Assembly (NCBI GenBank): GCA_021927905.1
Contig: BLLK01000045.1
Location: 248,001-312,000 of the forward strand
DNA from: Chaetoceros tenuissimus
Taxonomy: Eukaryota > Bacillariophyta > Thalassiosirophyceae > Chaetocerotales > Chaetocerotaceae
DNA length: 64,000 nucleotides
Reading direction: 5' to 3'
Part shown: in pieces, positions 53,401 through 64,000 of the stretch
Position numbering within the stretch: the first letter of the stretch is position 1
How the letters are laid out: the number at the start of each line of letters is the position of its first letter
Program-made: the position numbers and the translations under genes
Notes under the pieces: model-generated
Databases searched by the model: none
What the model saw: the letters and a program-made list of their open reading frames with translations, nothing else
What the model was told of the DNA's origin: nothing

Positions 53401-54781
53401 CTCAACATTGTGGAGGCGAATCATGTGGGTTTTGTAGATCGCTGGTTCAATGTAAGTGTTGTATTATTTGTCTCTGCATGTAGATTCTTTCCATGATGTA
53501 GTGATGAGTTTGAATATAGCTATTTATGGTAATCCATGTTTCATTTGCTCACTTTCTCTTTTTGATAATAGCCATGTGTACATGATCAAGCAGAGGATAG
53601 ATGCTATAGATTGGGTCAAAAGAAGCCAGTGAATGTGAAGTATTTCGATGCGAATAAGACTGTAGACGAGGTAAGAAAAGAATCTGTCTACTTGACGTAG
53701 TTTGCATACTTTTTCTCATACATATATACTGCGAAAGGTCATGGCAGCAACCAACTCTATCAAGAAGAATAATGCAAAGATCTTGTTAGCAGACGGTAGT
53801 GAGATTAACTCCACGGGTGACAATATCTCATTCAAGGAACTTGGAGGTATGCTTGGACATATGATGGAATATATGACTCGGAACAGAGGTAGTTCCACCA
53901 AAATTGATGATCCATACACAGAAGAAACTCTTATTGACGTTGCAGAGAGGAGAGTACAGAGTACTAAGGAAGGTGACAAGAAACCTTCTTCTCTGCCAAT
54001 CTTTGAAGGAGGAGGGGCATCTGTTCAGATACCACAACTGGAGAATTCTTCCTCAAATACCTCATTACCAATACAAGCTTTTACACAGGATGGTCTGCAA
54101 CCGGTGCCACCAACTCAGCTCATTGTCGAAAATATGATGTCGCAAGCAGCTCCTATGCAAGCTTTTGCATCGAATATGTTGTCACATGCAGCTCCTATGC
54201 AAGCTTTTTCATCAAATACGTTTGCACAGGTAGCTCCTATGCAAGCAGCTCCTATGCAAGCTTTTTCAGCAAATATGTTTGCACAGGCAGCTCCTATGCA
54301 CGCTTTTACCCAGAATAGTTTGCAACCAGTAGTACCAAGTCAGTTCATTGCTGAAAATATGATGATGCAAGCAGCTCCTATGCAAGCAGCTCCTATGCAA
54401 GCAGCTCCTATGCAAGCAGCTCCTATGCAAGGTTTTTCATCGAATATGTTGTCACAGACTGGACCAGATCATTCATTATCTAGCTCAAATACGATTACTG
54501 GAAAGGTTTTAGCCGAAAATACCAAATCTCCTGTTCTTTTGAGCAATGAGGTGGTGTTGAAGGAAGACAACGTTGATTCGAAGAAAGAAGCTAAGACGAC
54601 TCCTGAAACTATTAGCATCAATTCCGACGATGAGAGTGAAGGAACTGTCGATTTAGTTGAGAGTGCTCCAACGAAATCCGATGCACACATTCTGAATAAA
54701 ACAGTTTCATTGTCAGACGATGAAGGTGACGATATCCCTGAATCTGTTTTCAACTTGAGTGTGAAGAAGATTCAAGCATAG
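50495..54781 (+). CDS. SNF2-family translocase with internal RING-like domain, copy B
   Basis: The largest of the three paralogues: 1290 residues, six exons at 50495-51394, 51482-52000, 52075-53174, 53241-53451, 53572-53670 and 53738-54781. Exon count and phases equal copy A, exons 2-5 have identical lengths, and the first intron is nearly identical in sequence. Motor motifs are DDMGLGKT (K304), DESH (461-464), LSGTPYNN and DQAEDRCYRLGQ. The split zinc module spans about residues 659-770 (CVCCARM ... CSASDKAPHFIHQKC ... CPRC). The tail differs most: a Gln/Met/Ala-rich region of AAPMQ repeats (listed separately) is inserted before the acidic SIM-like SEGTVDLVES and the final DDIPESVFNLSVKKIQA. 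Its N-terminal ERASEFELSSTERRRERREE block is shared with copy A. Probable nuclear DNA translocase/ubiquitin ligase; target unknown. Confidence 0.86.
54073..54470 (+). repeat. Higher-order coding repeat in copy B (LQPV...ENMM...AAPMQ units)
   Basis: Two long related units, starting near 54073 and 54302, each encode a FTQ-x-x-LQPV-x-P-x-Q segment, then ENMM, then runs of AAPMQ with short FSSNMLS spacers. In total nine AAPMQ-like pentapeptides are seen. Neither copy A nor copy C has this region, so it expanded after the duplication. Confidence 0.85.
54371..54430 (+). repeat. Four perfect tandem 15-bp repeats (AAPMQ)
   Basis: The unit GCAGCTCCTATGCAA is repeated four times without a mismatch (54371-54385, 54386-54400, 54401-54415, 54416-54430). 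It keeps the reading frame and encodes Ala-Ala-Pro-Met-Gln. Perfect identity suggests recent slippage and likely length variation between strains. Confidence 0.95.
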
Positions 54782-55495
54782 GCGAAAGAGAGACTCATTC
54801 TTTCCATCACGGATGAGATCGAAAGAGTGAAGTAGATATTTGGTGGTTATCATTAGCAGTATTTTTGGGGAAGACATCATGGTCGAATTAGGATGCAAAT
54901 TGACCATCGAAGAAAGTTGATTGTTACGAATAGCTGTGTATATTATGCTAATAGGCAGGGATAAGTAGGATAAAGCTAAGCTAAATGATAAACGCTGCAA
55001 CTTTGCACTGTGCATCTAGTATTTCCACGCAGAAGTCTATGCAGGTGATAAAGCGAACGATCACAGTTAGAGTTTACGTAAAAGGGTCCTAAAAGCAAAG
55101 GCGCACTATATTCTACAAAGTCAATTCCTAAAGCGAAGTTACTGATCATATTGAAAAAGAAGTTTATATAATTTTTCATTAGGATACATCTATTTTGTCT
55201 ACTTTTACAGCTGTTAGTACCTATTAAATAGTAGCTGCAAACACATTTTCTGCTTAGAATAAAATTACTTTTTTGTCAATATCAAGAAAAGGCCTTTTTT
55301 GACGCGCCACTTTTTGCACAGCTCCAATTTTTTCATTTTTTGAGGATCTCTCTACCCGCCGTATCCTACGTACCGGTACTTTACAAGAGTAAACACAGGA
55401 ATTGAGAGAAGGTAATATTAATTATGCTATACCCCTCTCCAAGAGATATCATTGATTCAATTATACCAAGTAGAAAACATTAGAAAGGACGCAAT
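54782..55495. other. Intergenic region between SNF2 copies B and C
   Basis: 714 nt between tandem paralogues. It is AT-rich, with a GACGCGCCAC core near 55301 and CCCGCCGTATCC near 55354, possibly promoter elements of copy C. No similarity to the region upstream of copy B is obvious by eye, so the duplicated unit appears limited to the gene body. No transposon ends recognised. Confidence 0.4.
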
Positions 55496-58400
55496 ATGTC
55501 AAGTAGTAGTAATGTACCAGTCTCGGAAAAGAGCTCGACAAGTTCAAGTAGTGATACCATGACTAAAAGTACCATTCATGACACATCTCCTACATTGGTT
55601 TCAAGTTTTCCTTCCAGTGCTCTTGAGTTTCAAATCTCATCTGTTGAAAAGCGCAAGGAAAGAAGGGAAGATGCACCTGCTGGTGACACCTGCTACTTGT
55701 CTTGTTCTGAGAGTGAAGCGGAAGAGGAGAAACCTATATTAAAAAAGAAGATCATCTTTGTAGACTCTGATTCAGAAGATGAAGGCGATGCCGAATGGAA
55801 GGAAGGCTGCAAAGATACAGGATTTGAAAAGGACGCCGACCTCTACACAAATGGCAAGGAAGATGTATCTTGCTCGGAGTCCGAAAATGAGTTCTCTGAC
55901 GATGAGTTTTCTGATGACGAAGGGGAGTGGTACTCTAGTACTAGAAGAAAACGCAAGTTCAATAGAAAGACGACATATAACGAGAGACCTAAGATTTCCA
56001 CCAGAAAAGATGTACAGGTCAGACCTCTGCTCTCCTCAGAGCAAAAGCAACAAGAGCTAGCCAAGATTGTAGAAAGCGGAGACGACTATGCATCTTTGAA
56101 CCAGTTCTTGGTGTGTTTGCTATGGGACTTTGACTTTAGATACACTCTATTGCATCATCAATACCAAGGAGTACTAGCTGTAGCTGGAGTAGATAGTGTA
56201 CATGTGTGTAAGGAGCTAGAGAAGCTAAGTGAAAGTGACAAGGAGAAGGTGTTTGGACTTGGGGAGGATAGTGTTGAGTTTCGTCGTGAGTTTTGTGTGA
56301 ATAATATGAAGCTTGTAGAGAGTAAGGGGATGTTGCTAGCAGATGATATGGTAAGGAATTTTTATATCATTGTATCGATGAGCCATAATATTTTTGTCTA
56401 GTTTCTGAATTTTTGAATTACACAGGGTCTTGGTAAAACGATTCAGGGTTTAGGCGGAGCGATTCTTCGTAATCGTCTTGTCAACGTAATTAAAAGTGCT
56501 ACAAAAGTAATATATGTTCCAAAGCCAACTCTCATTTTGGGTCCGAATGATGCAGTTCTAGCGCAGTGGGAGGAGTCTTTGATTGCGAGTGGATATCCTC
56601 AAGGCAAGATCAGACTCTTCAATAGAAAGTGTATGACTCAAACATCTGGAGATGCATTTCTGTTACTCACAAGATATCAGTTGATGACAGAAATGAGGAG
56701 TTTGTTTCAGTCAAAGTTGTCCTCTATCTTTCCGAAGCGGGTGAATAAATTATTCGTTGATAGATTGGAGAATCAGTACCAGGCTAGTAAAGGGAAAGCC
56801 AAGAATCAATATCGTGAAAAGAACGAGACAATTTCTCAATGTATTACGAGACTCTTCAGAAATGCTTTTAGAATCAAGTGGAAAACTGAGTTTGAGATGC
56901 TTCTGGTTGATGAGAGCCACTTCCTTCGCAACCTTGAGGCTTTTTGGGTAAGTTTGAAGTGCAGCCCACTCACATATATATATTTTTATATTATATCAAT
57001 TATATCATTATCTCATCATTATATCATCATCCTGTTATCTAGGGTATGGGAAGCGCTCTTCTAGGAATGTATTCTGACCGCACCGCTTTGCTGAGTGGAA
57101 CTCCATACAACAACAGTTCTCAAGACATGGCGACACAGATGACATTGATTGATGCTAAGCATCCAGCTGCAAGTGTTAGATGGTAAGTTTTTTCTTCAGA
57201 AAGGAATGTTAATGGCATCTCAAAAATATATACTAATAGACCTTTTTATAGGTGGGACAATGCAACAAAAGTCAAAGCAAAAGAAGACGTCATAAAAAAT
57301 ATCACTGGTTGGCGCGAAGTCTATATGCTTCGTAGAGATAAGAGCCTACTTGCAAAGACTTTGCCACCAAAATCATCTACAAAGTTCGAAGTTGCGCCAT
57401 TCCTCTCTGAAATGAGTATTTACTTGAACTATGAGAAAATGTTTCTTGAAGATCTTCAAAGTACGTAGATTATCTCCATTCATTTCTCTTTTTCTTCAGT
57501 GCTTCTAATTTTTCAATTTGCGACTTAGACTTTGCCAAATATGCTGATGCAAGAAGTTTAAGTCCAGAAGCCATTCAGTCTATGCTACGAGCTTTCCAAA
57601 ATATGATGGCCAAGATGAGTTTAATGAGAATGAGTCTAATCCATCCAATCATTCCAGGAGGCCGTGAAGTCACGATGCAGTTTTCTCCAACTCGACGTGG
57701 TTTGTTAGGATCATGTAAAGCTGCTAATGCAAAGGTCTGCGTTCATTGTGCGAGGATGCCGTCCGATCCGCTTCCTGTGAAAGGGGAAAAGAAAAAGGAA
57801 GAACATAATTCTGACGACATGGATACCGACGGGAATCCAGATGATGAAGAGCTCGGTTCAAGTTTAGGAATTGCTCAAACAGTAGAAACACTAGTACAGC
57901 AAGAGAAAAAGAAGAAAAAGAACTTGGGCGACCTGGTACCTCTTGACAGGACCATATGTGATGCTCCAGAGAAATGTGGACATTTCATTCATACGAAATG
58001 CCTCAAAGAGTTGAAGGAGAGTTTTCTCGAAAGTGGAGAGACTCCGAACTGTCCAAAATGTACAGACTTGCGAAAAAGACTTTCCTTTATCCAGAATGAA
58101 TCTGAACCTTCACTCAAAATGTACTGCGAACACGTAGAAGCCATCCGCGGTGTTAAAGGCATTCAAGTATCCTCCAAAATCCAGAGAGTTATCGATTGGG
58201 CATTATCTGTACCGAAAGACGAAAAGGTTATCATTTACTCATTCTTCAAGGCCACTCTGTAAGTTTGTGACTTTTTTTACTACCATATACCAGATATTCT
58301 TGGGATTCTCAACTTTATTCTCATCTCCTCAATTTAGAGATATTCTCGAAGGTATCTTCGTTGAACACTTCAACCTCGAATGTGAGAGATTTGACGGAGA

Positions 58401-59581
58401 TGTTTCAGCTACCGCACGTGCAAAGGCAATGTCTAGATTCAAAGAGTCTCCAACTTGCAGGTTCCTACTTGTGTCTGTTCAATCAGGAGGAGTAGGTCTC
58501 AACATTGTGGAGGCGAATCATGTGGGTTTTGTGGATCGCTGGTTCAATGTAAGTGTTGTATTATTTGTCTCTGTGCATGTAGATTCTTTCTCCATCATGA
58601 AGTAGTGATGAGTTTGAATATAGCTATGTATGATTACTTTATTTCAATCTCACTTTCTCTTTTTGATAATAGCCATGTGTACATGATCAAGCGGAGGATA
58701 GATGCTATAGATTGGGACAAAAGAAGGCAGTGCATGTGAAGTATTTCGATGCGAATAAGACTGTAGACGAGGTGCGTGAAAAATCATCTTTGCTTGCTTG
58801 GTTTTGTATGACATCATTTTATTTATATTCTTTTTGAACACAAAAGGTCATGGCAGCGATCAACTCCATCAAGAAGAATAATGCGAAGATCTTGTTAGCA
58901 GACGGTAGTGAGATCAATGCAACTGGTGACAATATCTCATTCAAGGAACTTGGAGGTATGCTTGGACAAATGATGCTATTCGCAATTGGTCATAGGGGAT
59001 CCTTTAATCAGTTGGAAATGCCATACACAGAAGAACTTCTGGTTGCTGTTGCCGAAGCAAGAGCATTAGCAAAGTCTGGGAAAACTCCAAAGAATGATAA
59101 AGAAAAGGAAACTCTGAACACCCTTCTTCAAATGACGAATAAAAATTTAACCAATCATTCTTCTTCAATTGCTGAAGCTTTGTTCAACTACGCCTCCAAC
59201 CCAAATGCAGACCCAACACACGTCCAACAGGCTCATTCTCATGATATTGATGCGAATGTCATGGATATTTCTTCTGAACCTGTCACAACAACGTTGGATA
59301 ATATGGGAAGCATTCATATGAGTAATGATGATTCAGACGACGATAGCGAAGGTACTGTTGATCTACTTGACGGATTTGACCAAGACGTTGAAGACACTGC
59401 AGGTTCCACTAATATTGCTGGTACATTACATCCATGCGTTCCCCTATCAACAATAAAGTCATCTGAACTTTTATCCGACGATGAAGAAGACGATATTCCC
59501 GAATCGGTTTATAATTTGAAGCCTAAAATTGAAAGTCTGAAGACTGGATCCAAGGGCGATTCTTCTTCACAAGGAAAGTGA
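55496..59581 (+). CDS. SNF2-family translocase with internal RING-like domain, copy C
   Basis: The third paralogue, 1166 residues in eight exons: 55496-56350, 56426-56947, 57043-57182, 57252-57460, 57529-58258, 58338-58548, 58673-58771 and 58847-59581. Two introns (57183-57251 and 57461-57528) split what is one exon in copies A and B; both joins restore family sequence (VRWWDNATK and EDLQNFAKYAD). The motor is intact (DDMGLGKT, LLVDESHFLRN, LSGTPYNNSSQDM, DQAEDRCYRLGQKKAV). The zinc module is present but diverged: CVHCARM, a shorter Lys-rich insert, then CDAPEKCGHFIHTKC and CPKC, with an extra Cys. The N-terminus lacks the MPTRSG start and begins MSSSSNVPVSEKSS. The tail keeps SEGTVDLLDG and DDIPESVYNL. 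Exons 1 (end), 2 and 6 are nearly identical to copy B while exons 4-5 and 8 are not. Confidence 0.86.
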
Positions 59582-59723
59582 GGATTCGGATAGAGTTTGA
59601 TTGACGGGAGAACACATGATAATATAGAATGTTTTTAAAATTGTATTTGTAAACCAAGAATTTAATATCATGGCTTTATTTGAGTATTTTGATCAACTCC
59701 AATTATACCACTCCATCCCAAGA

Positions 59724-60860
59724 TTAGCACATATGATTCAAAGAATAGACGTCACTGAGAAGATCACCTTCACCCCTAATCTCTAATCGATCATCAAAGA
59801 CATTTACAAACCCATAAGTTTTGACTGGATCTTTACTCTCAAGAGGAGCAGCGAAAACTCGAAAATGAATACCACTTTCTTCATCCCTTTTATAACCACA
59901 TCTATGCGCATGTCCTGAGAAACTCGCCGCTACAACATCTTTATGTCGTCTAAGAACATCAAGAACCTCATGATAATTCCACATGAGACAGATTGGCGAC
60001 GATGTTCCTGGTAATATTGGCTGATGGGAAACTATAATCACCTTTTGATTGTCTTTCTTTGCCTGAGTCAAAGTATTTTCCAGCCATTCCAATTGAGGAG
60101 CGTCAACTGCACCATTAAATGCAACAAATCTCTTTTGCATGTCTTCAAGGCCAACAGGAGAGTTTTCATTATCTGGGTAATTTGGATTATTCTTGCTCAG
60201 AATTTCAGAAGCCTTTTGACGTTTTACAGAATTCTCGGGACAGCGTTGCATCAATGCAATATCATATGAATCAAGTACAACGAATTTGATGGAATTGCAT
60301 GAACTAGTATGAGTGTAATATCCAACTAGATCACCACAACCTTCTTGTACAAAAGGTATGTTCAACTTTTGACCAATCTCTTCTCGTGGTAAATTGTACA
60401 GTTCATGATTTCCATATGTATGAATGACACGACCATCGTAGACGGATAATGCTTCGACAACATCATCCACCGCCAAATGACCAGGGTTAGAATCTTCACC
60501 ATGTTTTTCAGCATGAATTATATAACCCTCTTCATCTTTACAATGTTCATCTACTTCTTGACATTTCCCATCAATGATATCTCCTAAATTTAATACTAGA
60601 TCTACCTTTTCTTTTTGGAAATGATTGGCAGCATGTCTGGCAACTTTTAAACTATTTCTGTAATATCTCGGTGTACCCGAAAAGGAAGCTCCATCAGGGA
60701 TGGGCGCGTATTGAATGTCTGCTAAAACTCCTATTCTCAAAAATGGCAAAGAGGAAGACGACAGAGCATCAGGTTTTGTTTCAGTTGGCGATGACATGAA
60801 TGCATGTGTAAATAATGATGTCGTGCTGCTTAGTAAAAGGGCGGACGGAATAAGTTTCAT
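59724..60860 (-). CDS. ADPRM: ADPRM-like metallophosphoesterase (ADP-ribose/CDP-alcohol diphosphatase family)
   Basis: A calcineurin-like phosphoesterase of about 378 residues; the family hydrolyses ADP-ribose, CDP-choline and similar compounds with Mn2+. Metal motifs are all present: GVLADIQYA, LNLGDIIDG, TYGNHELYN, VIIVSHQPI and FSGHAHRCGY. The DIQY start and the AP-x-PDG-x-SFSG-x-x-RYYRNSL block that follows are specific to ADPRM-type enzymes. The start MKLIPSALLLSSTTSLFTHAF, then MSSP, gives a signal peptide with a plastid-type AF motif, whereas the animal enzyme is cytosolic. An in-frame ATG at 60944 would bury this signal, so I prefer 60860. It converges on SNF2 copy C (142 nt apart). 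Confidence 0.87.
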   Translation of the reverse strand: MKLIPSALLLSSTTSLFTHAFMSSPTETKPDALSSSSLPFLRIGVLADIQYAPIPDGASFSGTPRYYRNSLKVARHAANHFQKEKVDLVLNLGDIIDGKCQEVDEHCKDEEGYIIHAEKHGEDSNPGHLAVDDVVEALSVYDGRVIHTYGNHELYNLPREEIGQKLNIPFVQEGCGDLVGYYTHTSSCNSIKFVVLDSYDIALMQRCPENSVKRQKASEILSKNNPNYPDNENSPVGLEDMQKRFVAFNGAVDAPQLEWLENTLTQAKKDNQKVIIVSHQPILPGTSSPICLMWNYHEVLDVLRRHKDVVAASFSGHAHRCGYKRDEESGIHFRVFAAPLESKDPVKTYGFVNVFDDRLEIRGEGDLLSDVYSLNHMC

Positions 60861-61615
60861 GGCAGTGAAAAAGACTTCGTGACGAGATGCAGATGTTTCT
60901 ACTTGCAAGTCGTCTATGAAGTATGAAGAAGTTCTTATCCACAACTACTGCTATTGAATAGTTCCTTTTCCTTCTTCGTTTTCTTTTGTCATCATCGTCA
61001 TTCGTCATTGCAAAAAATGAGGGTGAGGGATGTTACGTATTGTATTGGATTCTACCTACCGCTAGATTTTTATGGGACTGAAAGGGGCTTAAGTAAAGTG
61101 CTATTTCTACGACATTTTCTTCAAAACGAAGTTGGTTAGCATTGAAAAACATTGTATTCCTAATGAAACTATGATAATAGAACCTGCTACAATCAATGAT
61201 CCCTCCCCCTCGTTCAAACCCTTCTTGACAGGTGTCAATAAAAAAAGTATCTTGCACGTACGTACTCATAATACGACCGCCAAAATTTCAATTTTATGAA
61301 TCGTGCGGGGGCAGTCCCATTTCGTAATACTCACATTCTCTTTTGCACACAAAACATATGTTAGGAACCTCTCCGATCTAATCAAGTCTTGTACACCTGC
61401 ATTCGGTTCCTATCTGTTGCAAATATCGGATTAGAAGCAGAGCATCGTGCAACAAGAGTGCTGAAGGCGGGTATTTCTCACAATCACTCATTTCTCAAAG
61501 CAAAGTACAAGAAGCTTACGATTTAATTATACATATAAAGGAGCTTCCTATTCCCAACTAAAGATACTGCCTAGTTGCAATCAACATTCCATAGAGAACA
61601 GCAAACGCAGGAAAT
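60861..61615. other. Divergent intergenic region, ADPRM-like / LRR protein
   Basis: 755 nt. It contains an ACGTACGTAC palindrome (61256-61265), also present upstream of the kinase, and CT-rich stretches near 61200. No gene, RNA or repeat array is recognised. Confidence 0.4.
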
Positions 61616-64000
61616 ATGAAGATCTCCATGAAAGGAGCTGCTATGGCACTCCTCTTCTCGGGTGCTCAAGCACTTACAATCCCAGAGACTCTAGACCTCC
61701 TCTACTCTGCCACTAATGGGCATTCATGGTCTAAAAATAGTGGCTGGTCAGATGACTATGAATACAAGTACTGCGAATGGCCGGGAATCACTTGTTACAA
61801 CGTAGATAGATACAATGAATTGTACAGACAAATTGAAACGATCGACCTTAGCGACAATCATTTGGATGGAACCATACCTAGTGAAATCTTTCGTATTCCA
61901 TTCTTGTCGAACCTTATCCTTCGCGAGAACCCTGACTTGACGATTCATTTCAAGGGCATGGAACATGCTCATACCCTGAACAAGTTGGTCATCTCCAACA
62001 CTAACATTGAATCCTTTGAGGGCTTACAAGGAAATGAATTGCGTGAGTTGCACCTTACAGATTGTTCCCTCAACATGCCTTTTCCAAAGGAGATTACAGG
62101 GCTCAAAAAGTTGAATGCACTTTATGCAAACTATAACCACTTTTACGGAGAGCTTCCTTCAGAGCTGGGTGAAATGACCTCACTTGTAGAGCTCTACCTA
62201 CTCAAGAATAAATTGGAAGGACCAATTCCAGAATCAATTGGAAACCTCTCCGATCTTGAGATCCTCGTCATGAGTGATAATCAGTTCACAGGGACTCTCT
62301 CATCCGACGTCTTCAATAGGTTGACTGAATTGAGAGTGCTTTCCTTGGAGAAAAACAAATTGCAAGGGCAGATTCCATCCCTTCATAAACTTTATCACAT
62401 TAGAGATGTATTCTTTAGTGATAACCAGTTTACAGGCAGTGTTCCTGAGAACTTTTTGTGGCATGCACCCAAAGATGAACTCATGACTGTTGAACTGAGA
62501 AACAACCAATTGTCTGGAAACTTTTATGCAAAGAGAATGGTTGATTTCACTAACATGAATTTGGATATTACCATGAATGAATTCACAAGCATTGATGCGG
62601 ACTTATGTGAAAAGAGTGAATGGATGGGAGGAGCTGTTGGTTCTCTCAAGTGTGATGCAATCATGTGTCCAATTGGTAGTTGGGCTCCTGCAGGTAGATC
62701 TACCTCCGAATACAAGTGTCAGAATGGTTGCGAGACTGCTAGATTCATGGGTTCCAACAATTGCGATGGCGATAAGAAGAGAATCTTGCGTGAATTCTAC
62801 CTTGCATTGAATGGAGACTTGTGGAATGAGAATAATTGGTTCAAAACAGATGATGAATGTGAATGGACAGGAGTGACATGTAGCGATGATGGACTGAAAT
62901 TGATCCTTGGCTTGGATTTGAGAGGAATGAAAATGCTTGGAACTGTGCCATCTTCTGTTTTCAAGCTTGAGGGATTGAAGGAACTGGATTTCAGTGATAA
63001 CTTTGTGCGGTTCAGTTTTACAGGAATCAGACACGCAAAATACCTTCGCAAACTGGATTTGACAAGTACTGGTCTTGACTCTTTCAAAGATTTTGAGGAA
63101 TTGAGAGCTACATCGATCCTGGAACTGTTTCTTTCTTCCAACAATTTGAACGAAGAGATTCCACAGGCGTTGTATGATCTTACTGATCTTAGAAAGTTGA
63201 TGGTAAGATATTTTGATCTACATAATTTTTGTTTTGTACAACCATTTTACTCACTCTATTTACTTTCTAGCTTGCACATAACAATCTTTACGGTGGCATT
63301 TCTAGTCACATTGGACGGCTTACTAATTTGGAAGAATTTAATGTGTATGGTAATAATCTTTCTGGTCAAATTCCTAAAGAGTTTGGGGCGCTTCGCAATT
63401 CATTAAAACATGCAACATTTAGTGAGAATGACTTTACAGGTACTATTCCTGAAGCATTCAGCGACATGCCTCAGTTGATCACTCTCGGAATGCACCAAAA
63501 GACTAATACTCAAGGTGGATTCACTGGACCTGTACCTGATTTTAGCGGATGTCCAAAGTTGGAGGCTGTAAGTTTGGCGGGCAATTCTTTGAGTGGAAAT
63601 CTTCCATCTTCCTTTATGGAGAACTCAGATCGACTTAGACAAGAAATTGATGTTGATCTTAGTAGCAACAAAATTACTGGTCAGATTCCTTCAAGTTGGG
63701 ACATGTTTGGATACTTGAATTTCGATTTGTCAGATAATATGATTGATCACATTCACAGTAGTTTGTGCACAATGAAGGGCTGGCAAGGTGGCATTTTGGG
63801 CGAAATGGACGGATGTGATGCAATCCTCTGTAAGAAGGGTACTTTCAACGCAAATGGAATGGCTTCCCCTGGGAATGAGTGTGTTCCTTGCGCTGGTGCG
63901 CAATTTTACGGAACAACGAAATGTGATGAATTGGGTTCCGATGAAATTTGGTGGATTCTTGAAACATTCTACGCAAGTACCAATGGAGATGACTGGGAAG
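61616..64000 (+). CDS. Secreted leucine-rich repeat protein, 3' end beyond the window
   Basis: An extracellular, plant-type LRR protein, incomplete at its C-terminus. Exon 1 (61616-63202) joins exon 2 (63271 to the window end) across a 68-nt intron (GTAAGA...TTCTAG); the join reads LRKLMLAHNNLYGGIS. The start MKISMKGAAMALLFSGAQAL is a signal peptide. Each module begins with an LRRNT-like block (ETLDLLYSATNGHSW then CEWPGITCYN; REFYLALNGDLWNENNW then CEWTGVTCSD). Plant-type repeats of about 24 residues follow (LVELYLLKNKLEGPIPESIG, LEILVMSDNQFTGTL). A Cys-rich cap then ends each module (CDAIMCPIGSWAPAG ... CQNGCETA; the second has CDAILCKKGTFNANG). A third module is starting at the window end (IWWILETFYASTNGDDW). 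It may continue to a membrane helix or kinase-like tail, which cannot be seen. Role unknown; surface recognition or wall protein is plausible. Confidence 0.85.

Noticed and set aside
31970-59581. Transposon origin of the SNF2 trio
   Set aside because: No transposase, reverse transcriptase, terminal repeats or target duplications were seen, and the genes keep introns, which argues for DNA-level duplication.

Overview
The window reads as nuclear DNA of a photosynthetic stramenopile, most likely a centric diatom. Many genes carry spliceosomal introns of about 65-125 nt with GTAAGT-like donors. Several proteins start with a signal peptide followed by an ASAFAP-type plastid-import motif; in the zeaxanthin epoxidase the motif is verbatim. 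Plastid proteins (zeaxanthin epoxidase, one-helix LHC-like protein, PsbQ/Psb31-like lumen protein, plastid fibrillin, CSP41-like protein) sit among ordinary eukaryotic housekeeping genes. A DRC7 gene, a component of the motile axoneme, points to a lineage with flagellated cells; among diatoms these are the centrics with flagellated sperm. The genus cannot be fixed from the sequence alone.

Layout. 1-6.6 kb: a triple-PAS adenylate cyclase, a DUF3605-like protein, a small membrane protein, a family-16 protein methyltransferase and a plastid fibrillin. 6.6-13.5 kb: an LRR protein, a WD40 protein with an N-terminal PIP box, an aldo/keto reductase and a protein kinase. 14-19 kb: exocyst Sec5 with a long N-terminal extension, and TRAPP subunit Bet3. 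19.2-24.6 kb: an ATRX-like SNF2 remodeller with an ADD domain and a C-terminal CW zinc finger. 25-31.5 kb: a one-helix LHC-like protein, a membrane protein with a predicted seven-bladed propeller, and DRC7. 32-35.8 kb: first copy (A, minus strand) of an SNF2-RING gene. 36.7-50 kb: NSS transporter, S33 peptidase, ribosomal P2, ELOF1, Mpv17-like, RRP45, Psb31-like, mL41, zeaxanthin epoxidase and a CSP41-like gene with a frameshift. 50.5-59.6 kb: two more SNF2-RING copies (B and C) in direct tandem on the plus strand. 59.7-64 kb: an ADPRM-like phosphoesterase and a secreted LRR protein cut by the window end.

Genes mostly alternate in strand. Divergent pairs share promoters of roughly 280-850 nt and convergent pairs are packed tightly (gaps as small as 19 and 36 nt). 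There are no operons. The most unusual feature is the SNF2-RING trio. Copies A and B are nearly identical even inside introns. Copy C is a mosaic of near-identical and diverged blocks and has two additional introns. All three end in an acidic tail with a SUMO-interaction-like motif, so they resemble Uls1/Rad5-type SUMO-targeted ubiquitin-ligase translocases. Together with the ATRX-like protein (two SIM-like motifs) and the PIP-box WD40 protein, the window has an unusual density of chromatin and genome-maintenance genes.

Exon boundaries were set by hand from GT/AG sites and reading-frame continuity. No tRNA, rRNA, CRISPR array or transposon was recognised.
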